DNA of 18,133 nt from Nitrosotalea sp. (GCA_023252335.1 JAJPEA010000019.1:1-18133), one strand, 5' to 3'; counted from the stretch's first letter, positions 7,895 through 17,312 are shown. The notes: generated from the sequence alone by a model not told the origin. Translations and numbers: made by a program.

Positions 7895-8491
7895 TCTAGA
7901 AGCCATTGCAATTCGTTCTAGTTCATTCTTTTTCTTGACAGATGGAGCATTCATGTCATTTGCAGAAGCAAGTATCAAGTGTTCTGCAAGATTTTCCTCA
8001 ACTGCTTTAGGATTAGAAAATGATGCATCTCTGACACCTTCTGCAATGAATCGTAATGCAAGATCAACTCTTCGTAGTGGTGCGACATCTACTGAAACAT
8101 GATAAACAGTTCCACCATATACTATCCTAGTAGTATCTTCATTTGGTGCAGAATATTCTACAGCCCTTATCAAAACTTCAACTGGATTCTTGCCAGTTTT
8201 TAGGTGAATGATATCAAATGCAGCCTTGACCGTATTTATTGCACGAATTTTCTTTCCACCCATCCTACCAGTATTTTTGGCATATTTCTTTCCAAAGTGA
8301 GATAGTTTGTTAATGAGTCGCTCAGCGATGTTGACTTCGGCCTTGTTGAATCTTTTAAGAGCCGATCTACCAAATGATAATGGCATTATCTCTTGTTTAA
8401 GAGATATTACATTTTTCAATCCCGGATCTTTAACATCGATATTTGAGATATCCCATTTTCTAAATAACAAAAGGTTTTGTGTTTCAGTCAT
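7892..8491 (-). CDS. rps7: 30S ribosomal protein uS7
   Basis: Head protein of the small subunit that binds the 3' major domain of 16S rRNA near the decoding site. The 199 residues fit the archaeal form with its N-terminal extension. The basic NTGRMGGKKIRAINTVKAAFDII block and the segment VYHVSVDVAPLRRVDLALRFI are typical. The C-terminus ends ELERIAMASR, as archaeal uS7 does. It is the last gene of the minus-strand operon. Its ATG follows the rps12 stop by 3 bp, with a strong Shine-Dalgarno sequence inside the rps12 end. Confidence 0.96.
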   Translation of the reverse strand: MTETQNLLLFRKWDISNIDVKDPGLKNVISLKQEIMPLSFGRSALKRFNKAEVNIAERLINKLSHFGKKYAKNTGRMGGKKIRAINTVKAAFDIIHLKTGKNPVEVLIRAVEYSAPNEDTTRIVYGGTVYHVSVDVAPLRRVDLALRFIAEGVRDASFSNPKAVEENLAEHLILASANDMNAPSVKKKNELERIAMASR

Positions 8492-8494
8492 TTT

Positions 8495-8932
8495 CTATCT
8501 CCTTGGTTTTTCCTTCTTTCCATAGACAAGTTCCTTAAGTGAGGTTCCATTTACTTTGAAAACCTTCCACCTAACACCAGGAATATCACCAAGAGCTCCT
8601 CCCATGGATGCACCCATACCTTCTACATGTACCTCGTCATGTTCATCAACAAAGTTTAGTGCACCGTCACGAGGAAGGAAAGCGGTTACAGTTTTACCGT
8701 TTTTTATCAATTGAACTCTAACACATTTTCTTACAGCAGAGTTTGGCTGCTTTGCTTCTATTCCAACTTTTTCTAAAACTATACCTCGAGCTTGTGGAGC
8801 ACCTCCAAGAGGACTTGCTTTTTTATCAAGACCTAATTCTCTTCTCTTATAGGTACCAATGGACCACTTTTGTCGTTTTCTCTTATCCTTGAGAACTCTT
8901 CCTGCAAATAGACCTAGAGGTGATTTTGCCAT
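8495..8932 (-). CDS. rps12: 30S ribosomal protein uS12
   Basis: Decoding-centre protein of the small subunit, 145 residues, the usual archaeal length. The hallmark PNSA motif (63-66, followed by V-R-K) and LPRDG (86-90), together with GDIPGVRWKV around 115-124, are the loops that approach the codon-anticodon helix. The C-terminus is basic (YGKKEKPRR). It starts 5 bp after the nusA stop; a GGAG in the last nusA codons lies about eight bases before its ATG. It lies between nusA and rps7, the common archaeal order. Confidence 0.97.
   Translation of the reverse strand: MAKSPLGLFAGRVLKDKRKRQKWSIGTYKRRELGLDKKASPLGGAPQARGIVLEKVGIEAKQPNSAVRKCVRVQLIKNGKTVTAFLPRDGALNFVDEHDEVHVEGMGASMGGALGDIPGVRWKVFKVNGTSLKELVYGKKEKPRR
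8497..8504 (-). promoter_or_regulatory. Shine-Dalgarno of rps7
   Basis: Read on the minus strand this is AAGGAGAT, five bases before the rps7 ATG. It overlaps the last codons and the TAG stop of rps12, so a ribosome finishing rps12 sits on the rps7 start signal. This supports coupled translation of the two ribosomal proteins. Confidence 0.7.
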
Positions 8933-8937
8933 ACCAT

Positions 8938-9429
8938 TTACTCCATTATTTTCTCCGGGCTTTGAATAAGAACACTAGAAATTTGAAAGTATCTCTTTGC
9001 TAATAGTCTTGCTTTTTCTGCATTACGGCCTTCTCTACCTACTACAATTCCTTTCTTTTTTGCATCAACTAGAATAATTGCTTGAAGCGAGCCATCAAGT
9101 CTCTTGTTTATTTTAACTTCAGAAACTAATTTTGGATTGAGCATGTTTTTTAGAAATTCAGCTGGTTCTTCAGAGTATTCGACAAGTTCAACATTTCTTT
9201 TTACCACATTTTGCAAGTTCTTTATTGTAGAACCGCCTTTGCCAATTGCTAGCCCCATTTTACCATGATTTACCACAAATATAACTCGGTCTTGTTTTTC
9301 ATCTTCAATACAGTCTCGTGCTGTAGCTCCTGTCACATTCTGAAAAAGTGACATTAGTTTTATTTGATCTGTTGAAAGTTTGATTGTTTCCGTCATGTCG
9401 TTTTTAAACTCGATCTCTTGGTGGGACAT
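8938..9429 (-). CDS. nusA: archaeal NusA-like transcription factor (two KH domains)
   Basis: A 163-residue RNA-binding protein made only of two KH domains. KH1 has the loop G63-K-G-G66 and KH2 the loop G131-R-E-G134. Bacterial NusA has extra N-terminal and S1 domains that are absent here, as is normal in archaea. It is assumed to act in transcription elongation or termination, and its place between RNA polymerase and ribosomal genes agrees. The first ATG gives an 11-residue extension (MSHQEIEFKND) before the usual family start; the internal ATG at 9396 (M12) is a reasonable alternative. The 41-bp gap to rpl30e is the largest inside the operon. Confidence 0.93.
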   Translation of the reverse strand: MSHQEIEFKNDMTETIKLSTDQIKLMSLFQNVTGATARDCIEDEKQDRVIFVVNHGKMGLAIGKGGSTIKNLQNVVKRNVELVEYSEEPAEFLKNMLNPKLVSEVKINKRLDGSLQAIILVDAKKKGIVVGREGRNAEKARLLAKRYFQISSVLIQSPEKIME

Positions 9430-9470
9430 TTAAATCTTGATAGCAGATAGGTGAGGAAAAGTACATTTGA

Positions 9471-9788
9471 TTATTTCGTCTCTGTTTCAAGTTCTTTTGT
9501 TATTGCTTTAAGATTAGTATCGCTTAGAGTCTTAAGCGATAATGCAGAAATTCTAAATTGTGTGCCACACAATCTTCCAAGTTCTACTGAGGAGCCATTG
9601 AATTGTAGTGTAGGAACTTTTGCATTTTTTGATACTTCATGTATTTTTTCAAGTGTTTTTTCCCTGATGGAGTTTGACAAAACAATAACTTTTGAAGTTT
9701 TTATTGTACTAATTGCTTCCTTTGTGCCAAAGGAATATTTTCCATCTTCAATTGCATCTTTTATTATTTTTTCTAATAGTTTAGCCAT
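9471..9788 (-). CDS. rpl30e: 50S ribosomal protein eL30
   Basis: Archaeal/eukaryal large-subunit protein of the L7Ae/L30e RNA-binding fold, 105 residues. The segment AISTIKTSKVIVLSNSI and the RLCGTQFRISALSLK block match archaeal eL30, which binds kink-turn RNA. The start overlaps the end of rpoA by 8 bp (ATGGCTAA holds both the start and the rpoA stop), so its translation is probably coupled to that of the polymerase subunit. This position right after rpoA is conserved in archaea. Confidence 0.95.
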   Translation of the reverse strand: MAKLLEKIIKDAIEDGKYSFGTKEAISTIKTSKVIVLSNSIREKTLEKIHEVSKNAKVPTLQFNGSSVELGRLCGTQFRISALSLKTLSDTNLKAITKELETETK

Positions 9789-12700
9789 CTTGAACCACTC
9801 TCATGTATAGATCCACAGTTCCTGTACCAATTGGAATATTTGCACCCACTATAACATTTTCTGTTACACCTTTAAGTTCTTCAACTTCTCCGGCTAGTGC
9901 GGCTTCTGCAATTGTTGGAACCGTGATTTCAAATGCTGCTCTTGCAAGTACACTAGTCTTTGTTCCGGCAATTCCATGTCTTCCAATTTGTTGTAGATAA
10001 CCTCTAGAACACATCAAGTCTGATACCAGCATAATGTATCTCACATCAACTTCAAGACCTTGATCTTCAAGAGTAGAACTCAATTCATTTATCAGTGAAT
10101 TTCGTGCAGCTTCAATACCTAAGGTACCTGCAATCTCAAAGATGTTATTAGTTCGAATATTTTTCTTGTCAATTCCATCAATTTCCCACACTTTTGCAAT
10201 GTTTGAGCCAGATGTCTGAATAACCCATTCTTCTCCTTGTTGCACAATTGTAACTCGTTCCACATCTGTCACACCCTTTACAGTGGTGGATAGAACTTTG
10301 TTTCTCATTGCAAGAACAGTTTGAGTATCAGATTCTTCTGGTAGTGTTAGTGTAATTGAATTTCCACTTGGTTCAATCTCAAATTTCTTCTTGGAAGATT
10401 GTAATGCATCCACTACATCTTCAATGGTGCATGCTCTTTCTCGTAGTTTGTCTTGATTAAGATTGAGTTTAATCTTTGTAGAATAATCAGTTTCAGTACT
10501 AGAAATCAATGCACTAATCTTGGTGTGTAGAATTTCTCTTGCTACTTTGATTGCCTTTTCTTTTGATTTCTTGTGATTTTCTTCCAAGTAAATGTCCATT
10601 GTTGGTGTTACTGGTTTCTTTCTTGCATCAACAAGTTCAATCAATCTAGGAAGTCCTAATGTGACGTTTCTTTCTCTGATACCTGCAAAGTGGAATGTTC
10701 TTAGAGTCATCTGAGTACCAGGTTCACCAATTGATTGAGCTGTTACTACACCTACTGCCTGACCAGGCTCAACCTTTGCATTATCATAGAGTTCTAGTGC
10801 CTTTTTACAGACTATATCAACACCTTCTTTGCTAAGTTTTGATTCAAGTAGAGCTTCTAGTACAGTTTTTGATAAACGTGGATTGAATGTTTTTACATAT
10901 TTTTTCACTAGATCAGTTATCTCTTCTTTTGTGGCTTTCTTTCCAGAATCAATTATGCTCTCAGATTCTATCAATCTAGCAATTCTGAATGCCTCACCGT
11001 GATCACTTTTTGCTACATCAATACCGTCTTCACCATAGAGAAATTGTATGATGTGACCATGTGGATCTCTTACTGTTCCATCATATTCTAATTTCAAATG
11101 TTCAAGTGCATTGATTAGTCTTCTCTGCATGTAACCACTTTGTTGTGTTCTGACTGCAGTATCTACAAGACCTTCTCTTCCACCCATTGCATGGAAGAAA
11201 AATTCTAAAGTAGACAATCCTTCTCTATAATTAGATTTTACAAATCCTTTACCATCTGGATTGGCATCATTTTCTTTAAAGTGCGGTAATGCTCTATTAC
11301 TATAGCCTTTGAGAATTCTTCTACCTCTAATAGATTGTTGACCTAGTGCACCTGCCATTTGACCAATGTTTAATGATGAACCTCTAGCACCAGTTGTTGC
11401 CATTATTCTGCCTGCATTAGTTTCATCAAAGGATTTATCGGCTGAGTTTCCTGCCTTGTCTCTTGCTTTTGAAAGCTCATTTACAATGTATGCTTCTAAT
11501 GCTTCTTCAGCGGAAAGACCTCTGCTAAGCTGTAGGGTACCTTTCTTTGCTTGAGCAATGAAATCATAAACTCTGTCATATGATTCTTGAATATTTTCAA
11601 GAATTCCATCTTTTGTCTTTGTTGCAAGTTCAAGATCAGCATAACCATAACTAAATCCATAACCTGTAATGAATTGTTTTAACATGATTAGAATGGAATT
11701 AAGGAAGTTCTTTGCTTCTTCATATCCATAATCTTTTGTGATTCTGTGTAAAACACTATCAGGTTCTTCTGCTCCAATAGATGCTTTATCAATTACACCA
11801 CTAACTAGCTGGCCATTTTTGATTACTACATCTTTTACAGGACCCTTTGTACCCTTAGACCATTTTGATGTGATAACATAATTGAAGTCTTTTGGTAAGA
11901 AGAGTGAGAATAGTTGTTTACCACTATAAAGTGATCCGCCTTTTGCTTTTACTGTAGGTTCTGGGAACATTCCAGTATAACCACCCAACATTGCAAGGTT
12001 TGCAAATTCTTGAGGTGTTAATGTAGTATCATCTTTTGTAAGCAAATATGCCCCAGTAATGAAATCACGTAATGCTCCAATTATTGGACCACCATATCTT
12101 GGAGAGATTAGTTGATCTTGTACACGCATTAAGAGTATGGCTTCTGCTCGTGCTTCCTCACTTTGAGGTACATGAAGATTCATCTCATCCCCATCAAAGT
12201 CAGCATTGTAAGGAGGACATACAGACGGATGTAATCTAAAGGTCTTGCCAGGCAATACTCTGACGTAATGACCCATAATGGACATTTGGTGTAATGATGG
12301 TTGTCTGTTAAACATCACAATATCACCATCAGATAGATGTCGTTCTACGAGATATCCGATTTCAATATTATTTGCTATAGTCTCTCTGTCTTCAACAAAG
12401 TCAAGTCTAATTTTTACTCCGTCTGGTCTTACGATATAATTAGCACCAGGAAACTTGCTTGGTCCATTTATGACAAGTTTTTTCAGTCTCTCAATGTTCC
12501 ACTCGGTGACAACTTCAGGAATTGTTAGTTTAGTTGCAACGGCTTCTGGAACTCCTACCTCGGAGATTTGCAAGCTTGGATCAGGTGAAATAACAGTTCT
12601 ACTTGAAAAGTCAACTCTTTTTCCAGATAACGAACCTCTGAATCTTCCTTCTTTTCCTTTTAGTCTCTGTGTTAGAGTTTTGAGAGGTCTTCCTGATCTA

Positions 12701-13575
12701 TGGTGAGCTTGTGGTATTCCAGATACTTCGTTATCAAAATAAGTTGTGACATGGTATTGTAAAAGATCAACCAAGTCTTGTACGATAAGCGGAGGGGTTC
12801 CAGCTTCTTTGCTTTCTTTGAGTCTTTGATTTACTCTTATGATATCTACTAGTTTGTGAGTCAGATCATCTTCAGATCTAATTCCAGTTTCTAGAATAAT
12901 AGATGGTCTCACTGTAACTGGTGGGACTGGTAAGACTTGTAGAATAAACCACTCTGGTCTTGCAGTAGTTGGATCATATCCTAGCAATTTTAGATCTTCA
13001 TCAATCATATGTGAGAATCTTTCTCGAATTGTAATTGGAAGTAATCTGTTCTCACCAAGTTCAGTTCTTTCTATGAAAATTGTTGGTTTTGTAAATATCA
13101 ACTCATATTGTGATTTACCACAATGAGGACATGTTTTTTCTTTTTTGGCTCTTTCAATTATTTCAGTAGGAATATGTTTAATTGAAATTACAGTATACGC
13201 TGCTTCCTTTTTCATGATTTGATGATATTCCTCTAGTTCTTCTTGTGGAATTTTTAGTCTAGCACATGATCTACATGTGGTCAACAAAAGTTTGTAGATA
13301 TTATCGATGAATGCAATGTGTAAAACAGGTTCTGCAAGTTCAATGTGTCCAAAGTGACCCGGACATCTTGCAGCAGTATTTCCACAGGTAAGACATTTCT
13401 GACCTGGCTCTAGCGTACCAAGCCTTCCATCCATCAACCCACCCTGAACTGACATTCCATCTTCATCATAAGTTTCAGGTGCAGTGATTTCAGCAACAGA
13501 ATATTTTCTAATCTCAGTTGGAGACCATACAGAGAACTTTATTCCATCAATTACTTTTATTGTTTCAAGCGCCAT
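9781..13575 (-). CDS. rpoA: RNA polymerase subunit A, unsplit (A' + A'')
   Basis: Largest subunit of the DNA-directed RNA polymerase (Rpb1/beta' homologue), 1264 residues in one frame. The clamp zinc site shows C61, C64, C71 and H74. A second cluster has C101, C104, C149 and C152. The catalytic magnesium loop is N457-A-D-F-D-G-D463, with D459, D461 and D463 as ligands. The region that forms A'' in most archaea continues without interruption through GEPGTQM (950-956) to the C-terminus at VQDG. In most Crenarchaeota and Euryarchaeota this gene is split in two; a single gene is known from Thaumarchaeota and related lineages. The length equals A' plus A'', so there is no intein. Its ATG overlaps the rpoB stop by one base. 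Confidence 0.98.
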   Translation of the reverse strand: MALETIKVIDGIKFSVWSPTEIRKYSVAEITAPETYDEDGMSVQGGLMDGRLGTLEPGQKCLTCGNTAARCPGHFGHIELAEPVLHIAFIDNIYKLLLTTCRSCARLKIPQEELEEYHQIMKKEAAYTVISIKHIPTEIIERAKKEKTCPHCGKSQYELIFTKPTIFIERTELGENRLLPITIRERFSHMIDEDLKLLGYDPTTARPEWFILQVLPVPPVTVRPSIILETGIRSEDDLTHKLVDIIRVNQRLKESKEAGTPPLIVQDLVDLLQYHVTTYFDNEVSGIPQAHHRSGRPLKTLTQRLKGKEGRFRGSLSGKRVDFSSRTVISPDPSLQISEVGVPEAVATKLTIPEVVTEWNIERLKKLVINGPSKFPGANYIVRPDGVKIRLDFVEDRETIANNIEIGYLVERHLSDGDIVMFNRQPSLHQMSIMGHYVRVLPGKTFRLHPSVCPPYNADFDGDEMNLHVPQSEEARAEAILLMRVQDQLISPRYGGPIIGALRDFITGAYLLTKDDTTLTPQEFANLAMLGGYTGMFPEPTVKAKGGSLYSGKQLFSLFLPKDFNYVITSKWSKGTKGPVKDVVIKNGQLVSGVIDKASIGAEEPDSVLHRITKDYGYEEAKNFLNSILIMLKQFITGYGFSYGYADLELATKTKDGILENIQESYDRVYDFIAQAKKGTLQLSRGLSAEEALEAYIVNELSKARDKAGNSADKSFDETNAGRIMATTGARGSSLNIGQMAGALGQQSIRGRRILKGYSNRALPHFKENDANPDGKGFVKSNYREGLSTLEFFFHAMGGREGLVDTAVRTQQSGYMQRRLINALEHLKLEYDGTVRDPHGHIIQFLYGEDGIDVAKSDHGEAFRIARLIESESIIDSGKKATKEEITDLVKKYVKTFNPRLSKTVLEALLESKLSKEGVDIVCKKALELYDNAKVEPGQAVGVVTAQSIGEPGTQMTLRTFHFAGIRERNVTLGLPRLIELVDARKKPVTPTMDIYLEENHKKSKEKAIKVAREILHTKISALISSTETDYSTKIKLNLNQDKLRERACTIEDVVDALQSSKKKFEIEPSGNSITLTLPEESDTQTVLAMRNKVLSTTVKGVTDVERVTIVQQGEEWVIQTSGSNIAKVWEIDGIDKKNIRTNNIFEIAGTLGIEAARNSLINELSSTLEDQGLEVDVRYIMLVSDLMCSRGYLQQIGRHGIAGTKTSVLARAAFEITVPTIAEAALAGEVEELKGVTENVIVGANIPIGTGTVDLYMRVVQDG

Positions 13576-16500
13576 TATACTCTCTCCTTTATCAAAAGTC
13601 TTGGTGCAACATCAAGACTCATCATTTCTTGTAAAAGTAGTTTAAACGCATATGCTACAGAAATAGAGGTAACTTTAGCTTTATCACCACATACTCTGCA
13701 CACAAATCTTCTTTGTTTAATATCATAATAGGAAACCAATCCACATCTTTCACAAATGTAAATGTCGGCCTTGTCAGACTCATCTAGCAATCTGTCTTTT
13801 AGCATCATTGATGCACCATATGCAATAAGACAGTCTCTTTCCATTTCACCAAATCTCAAACCTCCACCTCTTGCACGTCCTTCTGTTGGTTGCTTTGTCA
13901 ACATTTGGACTTGACCTCGTGCTCTTGCATGAATTTTGTCTGCTACCATGTGATGAAGTTTTTGATAATATACAACTCCTATGAATACGTCTACTGCAAA
14001 TGGTTTTCCAGTTCTTCCATCATACATTACTTCTTTTCCAGAATACTTGAATCCATTTTGCTCTAAAACACCTTTTACATCTTCAAGTTTTTCTCCGACA
14101 AAAGCGGAACCATCCATTTTACTTCCACGTAGTGCGGCTGCCTTTCCTGTTACAGATTCAAGAAACATTCCAACTGTCATTCTAGATGGGAAAGCATGTG
14201 GATTAATCAAAACATCTGGAACAACACCATCTGCAGTATATGGAAGGTCTTCTTGGTTGACAAGTAATCCCACAACTCCCTTTTGACCATGTCTTGATGC
14301 AAATTTATCTCCAATTTCTGGAATCCTAAGATCTCTAACTCTAATCTTGTACATTCTACCTCCATCATGTGATTGAGTCATAACAACAGTATCAACAACT
14401 CCATTTTCAGATGGTCTAACTCCTATTGATGTATCTCTTCTGTATGGTCCTTTTACTTCAAATTCTCTATATTCTTCCATAAATCTTGGTGGACTTGTTT
14501 TTCCAATCAGTATATCTCCACCCTGTGCTGTTGATTCAGTTGCAATTACTCCATCTTCTTCTAATAATCTATATGCCTTGTCTCCTCTGAATCCACGAAT
14601 ATTTCCTTCCGCAGTAGGAATCTCAAAGTTATCTCTCATGCCTCCAGGATATTGTTTTGCTTCAGCTTCATAGATTCTGTAGAAGAATGTTCTTCCAAGA
14701 CCTCTATCAATGGATGACTTGCTCAAAACAATAGCATCTTCAATGTTATAACCATCAAATGGTAATACTGCAACTACACAATTTTGACCAGCAGGCCTAT
14801 CCTCCAATCCCAAAAGACCCATGGCTTTAGTATTAACAATTGGAGTTTGTGGATACAACATGAGATGTTGTCTCACATATGTACTTGCATTCATGAGAGG
14901 AGTTGAAAAACCAAGACTTTGTTTTGCCATGGCAGACTCGTATGTATTTCTTGGAGATTGGTTATGTTCCGGATATGGAATTATGGATGCACCTGCTCCC
15001 AAAATTGCAGATGGGAATACTTCCATGTGAGTATGTTTCTTTATCTCAGTCTCATCAATTGCAATGTAAGAGTTTTCTTCTTCATTAGCATCTACTAATT
15101 CGATTATTCCCATATGCAACAGATCTGTCCATGAAAGGAATTTTTTGCTTACCTTATCGATTAGTTCTTGTGTTAAGAGAATTTTGTTATCTTTGATTAC
15201 AATAAGTGGACGCAAAACTCTACCAGCATTACAATTAACATAAAGTCGTTTAGTAGAGCCTTCAAAGCTAGACTGGTACAGGAAGATTCCAACGTGTGGA
15301 TGAATCTTGAAGTTTCTCCTAAGATCTCGTAGCGAGTCTACAAGTCGTTGACCATCCTTAAAGTATCCAATTAATCTCCCATCGACAAAAACTCTAGTAC
15401 CTTCTTTTTTCAGTTCATCTTTTGCATCAGATACATAAGTTACACCCAAGTCATAGAGTTTCTCAATTATATCTTCAGATGGAACATTAACAGAAATTAT
15501 TGCAGACAAGGCGAGATTCTTTACCAATCCACAGTTTGAACCCTCAGGAGTTTCACTTGGACATATTCTACCAAAGTGTGTAGCATGAAGATCTCTTGCT
15601 TCAAAGTTAGGCTGGCTTCTGCTCAGAGGCGACTGGATTCTTCTGAGATGACTAATCGTTGAAAGATAATTTGTTCTATCAAGAAGTTGAGTTACACCAA
15701 CTCTGCCTCTTCCCCAATTTCCAGTTGCAATGGCATTATTCATTTTGTCAGTAACAATACCAGGTCTAACAGCAGCTGCTACTGCATTGATACCTCTTTT
15801 TTGACCGGATCTTTCTAGTTGATATTTCATATCTCTAACTAGATTTCTAAATGCAGTTCTGAAAAGATCAGCAAGCATTTGACCTGCGAACTTGATTACT
15901 TTATTTCCATAATGATCTTTATCGTCTGTAGCAATCCAGCCCAATTTCAATTCGATTAATTTGCATGTGGCTTCGCCTAGGAAGAGTGCTTTCTCTTTCC
16001 TGTTATCAGGGTGTTTGCCAAGATGTGGTAAAAGACCCCAATCAAGTAATGTTTCAGCTCTCTTTATCTGGAATTCTTCTAGCATACCAGGTGCAATTCT
16101 TTTACTAATGTAGACTATGGCGTCTTTTGCCGTTGGTACATCACCTGACTTTTCAAATGAACCTTCAAGTTCATCTTGAATGTCATCTACCAACGATACA
16201 GATGCAGCTATTTCTCGGTCTGATTCAAGACCTAATGCTCGCATTAAAGTAACTACTGGAATATCAACAGGAGAACCAGGAATCTTGGCAACAATAAGGC
16301 CATCATTTTTCATTATTAATTCTAATTTTGCCCTATAGCCTACAATAGAAGAATAGACCTTTGCTTTGAAGACAGTGTTACCACCAACAGTTTCTCTATC
16401 TACAATAATTTTGTTGTAAGAAAGATCTTCTAATCCTACTATAACTCGTTCAGAACCGTTTATGATAAAGTAACCTCCAGGGTCGCTTGGATCTTCACCG

Positions 16501-16922
16501 TGTTCTACTAGTTTTTGTTCAGAAAGATTATGCAGTATACAAGCATTAGATCTAACCATAACTGGCATGTCTCCGATATGAATATACCTTGATTCAAGAA
16601 TTTTTCCATCTTCTACAACACTTGCTTCAAGCATTATAGGAGATGCATATGTGACATTTCTTAGTCGTGCTTCCATTGGTGCAATGTGAGTAATAGAACC
16701 ATCTAACTCCATCATACGTGGCTGTTGAAGTTTTACTTTGCCAAGCTGAATTTTGTATGGATACTCGGCGCTTTCAATTTCAATCTGTCCAACTTCATCT
16801 ATAATACTTTGAAGTCCTCTTTCAAGAAATTCATCATATGAATTAAGATGTTGTCTTGCAATTCCTTCTCTCTTTAGAATATCTTGAATGATAGGCCAGC
16901 GTTTGTTTGAAATGTTTGCCAT
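13575..16922 (-). CDS. rpoB: RNA polymerase subunit B, unsplit
   Basis: Second-largest polymerase subunit (Rpb2/beta homologue), 1115 residues in one frame; some Euryarchaeota split it into B' and B''. The conserved block EIGDKFASRHGQKGV (around 860-880) supplies active-centre lysine and histidine residues, and RFGEMERDC (about 1023-1031) lies at the hybrid-binding end. A C-terminal zinc ribbon has C1057-x2-C1060 and C1075-x2-C1078. The N-terminus matches archaeal RpoB. The ATG overlaps the rpoH stop by one base, and the rpoA ATG overlaps the rpoB stop in the same way, so the three polymerase genes are tightly coupled. No insertion or intein is seen. Confidence 0.98.
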   Translation of the reverse strand: MANISNKRWPIIQDILKREGIARQHLNSYDEFLERGLQSIIDEVGQIEIESAEYPYKIQLGKVKLQQPRMMELDGSITHIAPMEARLRNVTYASPIMLEASVVEDGKILESRYIHIGDMPVMVRSNACILHNLSEQKLVEHGEDPSDPGGYFIINGSERVIVGLEDLSYNKIIVDRETVGGNTVFKAKVYSSIVGYRAKLELIMKNDGLIVAKIPGSPVDIPVVTLMRALGLESDREIAASVSLVDDIQDELEGSFEKSGDVPTAKDAIVYISKRIAPGMLEEFQIKRAETLLDWGLLPHLGKHPDNRKEKALFLGEATCKLIELKLGWIATDDKDHYGNKVIKFAGQMLADLFRTAFRNLVRDMKYQLERSGQKRGINAVAAAVRPGIVTDKMNNAIATGNWGRGRVGVTQLLDRTNYLSTISHLRRIQSPLSRSQPNFEARDLHATHFGRICPSETPEGSNCGLVKNLALSAIISVNVPSEDIIEKLYDLGVTYVSDAKDELKKEGTRVFVDGRLIGYFKDGQRLVDSLRDLRRNFKIHPHVGIFLYQSSFEGSTKRLYVNCNAGRVLRPLIVIKDNKILLTQELIDKVSKKFLSWTDLLHMGIIELVDANEEENSYIAIDETEIKKHTHMEVFPSAILGAGASIIPYPEHNQSPRNTYESAMAKQSLGFSTPLMNASTYVRQHLMLYPQTPIVNTKAMGLLGLEDRPAGQNCVVAVLPFDGYNIEDAIVLSKSSIDRGLGRTFFYRIYEAEAKQYPGGMRDNFEIPTAEGNIRGFRGDKAYRLLEEDGVIATESTAQGGDILIGKTSPPRFMEEYREFEVKGPYRRDTSIGVRPSENGVVDTVVMTQSHDGGRMYKIRVRDLRIPEIGDKFASRHGQKGVVGLLVNQEDLPYTADGVVPDVLINPHAFPSRMTVGMFLESVTGKAAALRGSKMDGSAFVGEKLEDVKGVLEQNGFKYSGKEVMYDGRTGKPFAVDVFIGVVYYQKLHHMVADKIHARARGQVQMLTKQPTEGRARGGGLRFGEMERDCLIAYGASMMLKDRLLDESDKADIYICERCGLVSYYDIKQRRFVCRVCGDKAKVTSISVAYAFKLLLQEMMSLDVAPRLLIKERV

Positions 16923-17173
16923 TATTCTTCCACCACGTACCTGTAGTACAGACTCTCGCCGGCAGTTGGACTCTTTCTTGTAATTTTTATCATATCACCA
17001 GGCTTTACCCCCAAACCTCTGATGGCAGGATCACTTACATAGATTAGCGGCATTTCGGTAGGCTTGGTATGATATTTTTCAAGGACCTTCTCTGCTTCGT
17101 CTTTGTTTATTATTTCATGTTTTGGAACATAGATATGATCTGGAATGAGTATTTTCTCTTTTTTACTAATCAT
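16922..17173 (-). CDS. rpoH: RNA polymerase subunit H
   Basis: Small polymerase subunit of 83 residues, homologous to the C-terminal domain of eukaryotic Rpb5. It binds RpoA near the downstream DNA. The segment MPLIYVSDPAIRGLGVKPGDMIKITRKSPTAGESLYYRYVV is the typical RpoH core. It is the first gene of the operon, as in most archaea. A good Shine-Dalgarno sequence precedes the ATG. Its stop shares one base with the rpoB start. Confidence 0.96.
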   Translation of the reverse strand: MISKKEKILIPDHIYVPKHEIINKDEAEKVLEKYHTKPTEMPLIYVSDPAIRGLGVKPGDMIKITRKSPTAGESLYYRYVVEE

Positions 17174-17181
17174 TTTTTAAA

Positions 17182-17189
17182 ATCTCCTT
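17182..17189 (-). promoter_or_regulatory. Shine-Dalgarno of rpoH
   Basis: Read on the minus strand this is AAGGAGAT, with an 8-base spacer to the rpoH ATG at 17173. It shows that the operon's first gene has a leader and is not leaderless, unlike several neighbouring + strand genes. Confidence 0.7.
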
Positions 17190-17247
17190 TGAACATTAGC
17201 TGTAAACGCATGACTAATCCACAAACTAAGATGCATCCACCGAGAGG

Positions 17248-17260
17248 TTAATATATATCT
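17248..17260 (-). promoter_or_regulatory. box A of the rpoH-rps7 operon
   Basis: Read on the minus strand the bases are AGATATATATTAA, a strong TATA element. A start site about 25 bases downstream would fall near 17225-17230, leaving a leader of roughly 50 bases that contains the rpoH Shine-Dalgarno. The palindrome GATGCATC (17230-17237) lies just past the box and overlaps the expected start region. Confidence 0.55.
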
Positions 17261-17312
17261 AATTGGAAGCGTGTCGAAATTAGCATCTTTTGTCAATAAT
17301 TTTTTCCGCAAC

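Noticed and set aside
9451..9810. Plus-strand open frame of 119 codons over rpl30e
   Set aside because: Antisense to a well-conserved ribosomal protein; its Phe/Ser-rich content reflects the reverse complement of eL30 codons.
9781..16922. Inteins in rpoA or rpoB
   Set aside because: Polymerase subunits often host inteins, but both lengths match the family and the conserved active-site blocks are uninterrupted.
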